This document shows positions 5,607-7,209 of a stretch of DNA of 7,209 nucleotides, in pieces. Numbering within the stretch: the first letter of the stretch is position 1; each line of letters opens with the position of its first letter. Origin of the DNA: Asaia bogorensis (GTDB lineage Bacteria; Pseudomonadota; Alphaproteobacteria; Acetobacterales; Acetobacteraceae); assembly GCA_945871455.1 (NCBI GenBank), contig CAMBXJ010000224.1:1-7209 (forward strand), given 5' to 3'. The position numbers and the translations under genes were made by a program. The notes under the pieces are model-generated. The model saw nothing but the letters and a program-made list of their open reading frames with translations. It was not told the origin of the DNA and searched no databases.

Positions 5607-5828
5607 ATGAAACCCGTGGCCATCGTTGGATTATTGCTCATCGCCCTCGGCGGCGCCGGCCTGCTGTTCGGACGGTTCTCCTATACGACCGAGAAGAAGG
5701 TGATCGATCTGGGACCGGTTACGGCGTCGGTTTCCGAACAACATAACGTGACCGTTCCGGACATCGCCGGTATCGCGTTCCTGGTCGCGGGTGTCGTTCT
5801 TCTGGTGTTCAGCCGCCGTTCCGCGTAG
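5607..5828 (+). CDS. Small two-helix membrane protein of unknown function
   Basis: This 73-residue protein starts at the ATG at 5607, with AAAGGAA at 5591-5597 placed 9 bases upstream; the ATG at 5600 is in another frame and gives an arginine-rich product. Residues about 4-22 (VAIVGLLLIALGGAGLLFG) and 52-68 are hydrophobic helices joined by a polar stretch of about 29 residues with SYTTEKKVIDLGPV (25-38) and TVPDIAGI (48-55). It ends in the basic tail SRRSA. The two glycine-rich helices and the YTT-KK-V-LGP loop resemble small inner-membrane proteins that are common in proteobacteria and usually left as hypothetical or DUF entries; I do not assign a family name. It has its own ribosome site and stands 343 bases from the transporter, so it is likely an independent unit. 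The loop would face the periplasm if the helices form a hairpin with both ends in the cytoplasm. Confidence 0.85.
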   Translation: MKPVAIVGLLLIALGGAGLLFGRFSYTTEKKVIDLGPVTASVSEQHNVTVPDIAGIAFLVAGVVLLVFSRRSA

Positions 5829-5891
5829 GGCGCTTCCGGGCTGGATTGCCGTAGGAACAAGCGCCGAACCATGCCGCCATTGGCATCCTCT

Positions 5892-5912
5892 GATCGGCGC
5901 GACCGGCCGATC
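5892..5912. other. Perfect 7-bp inverted repeat between two genes
   Basis: GATCGGC at 5892-5898 and GCCGATC at 5906-5912 flank a 7-base spacer. It lies 63 bases after the stop of the small membrane gene and 60 bases before the glycosyltransferase ATG. It has no T tract, so it is either a weak or rho-assisted ending of the first gene or an operator for the second. Confidence 0.35.
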
Positions 5913-5932
5913 GCACCCTGCCACGAGCAATC

Positions 5933-5947
5933 TTAAGCCGTTCTTAA
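5933..5947 (+). promoter_or_regulatory. Candidate CtrA-type binding site (TTAA-N7-TTAA) upstream of the glycosyltransferase
   Basis: TTAA at 5933-5936 and TTAA at 5944-5947 are exactly 7 bases apart, the arrangement of the full CtrA recognition site in alphaproteobacteria (TTAA-N7-TTAA, often followed by C, here G). The same bases form a short inverted repeat, CTTAAG-N5-CTTAAG (5932-5948), flanked by CGAGC (5924-5928) and GCTCG (5952-5956). The second TTAA ends 25 bases before the ATG at 5973. The match is visible; regulation by CtrA is inferred, and the palindrome could serve another regulator. Confidence 0.4.
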
Positions 5948-5972
5948 GGGCGCTCGACGACAATCGGTCGTC

Positions 5973-7196
5973 ATGTTGGATCTGGCCCCCAGTTTCTCGC
6001 CCGGGATTGCTCACAGGGTTTGGCGCTGCCTGCCGCCGGACATGCGGCGGCGCGCGTTCACCATGGCAACGTCTCGGCTGGCTCCGCGGCCGGACCGAAT
6101 GCCGCCCAAAGGCGAACACGGTCTGGCGATCGCGGGCGAGTTTTCCCAGCCGTCCGGCCTGGGCGAGGGGGCGCGTCTGATGGCCCGGGCGGTTCACGGC
6201 CTGGGCTTGCCGGTATGGACCCTGGATGTCCCATCACCCATCGACCGCAAGGGTGTGGACGGCACCGCAATGGACGTCCCGCCATTCGGCGCGCCCCTGG
6301 TCCTGCACGTGAACGCCCCGTTCCTGCCTTTGGCCCTGTTGCGACTGGGGCGCGGTCTGACGCGCGGACGTCGGATCATCGGCTATTGGGCGTGGGAGCT
6401 ACCGGTCGTCCCGCCCGAATGGCACGGGGGGCGCGGATTCGTGCACGAGGTCTGGGTTCCCTCACGCTTCACCGCCGCCGCGTTGGAGCCGCTGATGCCA
6501 GGGTGTGTGCGCGTCGTGCCGCCGGCTCTCGCCATGGCACCGCCAAACCCGTCCGCGCTCGACCGCGCCGCGTTCGGTCTGCCCGACAGCGCGGTGATCG
6601 TGTTGATGTCGTTCAACATGGCCTCGTCGTTTGAGCGCAAGAATCCGCTTGCCGCCATCCGGGCCTTTCGGATGGCATTCGGGACGCGCTCCGACCGGCT
6701 GCTGCTGGTCAAGGTCCTGCACGCGGATCACGCGCCCGACGACTTTGCGCGTTTGCTCCAGGCCGCTCAGGCCCCGAACATTCGCGTCGAAACCCGGGCG
6801 ATGCCGGACCGGGATCGTCATGCCCTGACCGCGGCGAGCGACATCGTGCTGTCCCTGCATCGCAGCGAGGGCTTCGGCCTGGTCCCGGCCGAGGCGATGA
6901 TGTTGGGACGATCCGTCATCGCGACCGGTTGGTCGGGCAACATGGACTACATGGACCGGGACAATGCGGCGTTGGTCGGCTACCGCCTGGTGCCTGCCAG
7001 TGACGACCGGTCGGTGTATCGCAATGCAAGCTGGGCCGAACCCGACCTGGGCGATGCGGTGACGCATCTGCGGTTCCTCGCGGACAACGAAGCGGCGCGC
7101 CGGGGGCTTGGCGAGCGGGCTCGTTTGTCGGCCGCACGAAGCTTCGGAACCGAGCCGTTGGTGGCGGTGCTGCGCGGCGTGGGTCTTGGTGCCTGA
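5973..7196 (+). CDS. Glycosyltransferase, GT-B fold, GT4-like
   Basis: This 407-residue protein should transfer a sugar from an activated donor to a glycan, lipid or protein acceptor, in the cytoplasm or at the inner face of the membrane; no membrane helix or signal peptide is evident. The N-terminal acceptor-side domain contains the glycine-rich AGEFSQPSGLGEGARL (54-69), GYWAWELP (137-144) and VWVPSRFTAAAL (160-171). The C-terminal nucleotide-sugar domain contains SFERKNPLAAIRAF (219-232) and the EX7E signature HRSEGFGLVPAEAMMLG (296-312) with Glu299 and Glu307, followed by ATGWSGNMDYM (317-327). These match retaining GT4-type enzymes. The ATG at 5973 is the first possible start after an in-frame stop at 5934-5936. 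It has no Shine-Dalgarno sequence, so starts at 6042 or 6063 cannot be excluded, but PPDMRRRAF and LAPRPDR at 21-42 look like native protein. Acceptor and donor are unknown, and no other glycan genes are visible in the window. Confidence 0.9.
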   Translation: MLDLAPSFSPGIAHRVWRCLPPDMRRRAFTMATSRLAPRPDRMPPKGEHGLAIAGEFSQPSGLGEGARLMARAVHGLGLPVWTLDVPSPIDRKGVDGTAMDVPPFGAPLVLHVNAPFLPLALLRLGRGLTRGRRIIGYWAWELPVVPPEWHGGRGFVHEVWVPSRFTAAALEPLMPGCVRVVPPALAMAPPNPSALDRAAFGLPDSAVIVLMSFNMASSFERKNPLAAIRAFRMAFGTRSDRLLLVKVLHADHAPDDFARLLQAAQAPNIRVETRAMPDRDRHALTAASDIVLSLHRSEGFGLVPAEAMMLGRSVIATGWSGNMDYMDRDNAALVGYRLVPASDDRSVYRNASWAEPDLGDAVTHLRFLADNEAARRGLGERARLSAARSFGTEPLVAVLRGVGLGA

Positions 7197-7209
7197 CGCG
7201 GCCAAGGTT

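Overview
The window is GC-rich DNA with dense C- or G-ending codons, short gaps and co-oriented genes. Together with the families present (an AfuA/FbpA-like ABC importer and a GT-B glycosyltransferase with a GYWAWELP segment), this points to an alphaproteobacterium, most likely in the Rhodospirillales/Acetobacteraceae. That placement is an inference from composition and motif style, not from a search.

Positions 1-213 hold a probable 5' end of a divergent minus-strand gene (1-75) and a 138-base divergent intergenic region with a 14-base palindrome (79-92). Positions 214-5263 are one plus-strand operon for a complete ABC importer: a fused two-module permease (214-1989), two tandem paralogous periplasmic binding proteins (2069-3106 and 3121-4161, about two thirds identical with no gaps in the mature part) and an ATPase with a C-terminal TOBE-like domain (4163-5263). 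Gaps of 79, 14 and 1 bases imply co-transcription and coupling. The binding proteins would capture a ligand in the periplasm, the permease would pass it through the inner membrane, and the ATPase dimer would power transport. The architecture is that of the ferric-iron family, but neither binding protein shows the adjacent tyrosine pair typical of ferric-binding proteins, so iron is not supported as substrate.

Positions 5264-5606 carry no confident gene. They contain several hairpins, two of them mutually exclusive, and an AT-rich island with a TATAAT. A 73-residue two-helix membrane protein follows (5607-5828). The next gap has a 7-bp inverted repeat (5892-5912) and a TTAA-N7-TTAA element (5933-5947) that matches the CtrA full-site pattern. 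It lies just upstream of a complete GT-B glycosyltransferase (5973-7196).

I saw no tRNA, rRNA, CRISPR array, insertion sequence or phage gene. The points most worth a second look are the paired binding proteins lacking the iron signature, the CtrA-like box ahead of the glycosyltransferase, and the structured intergenic segment after the transporter.
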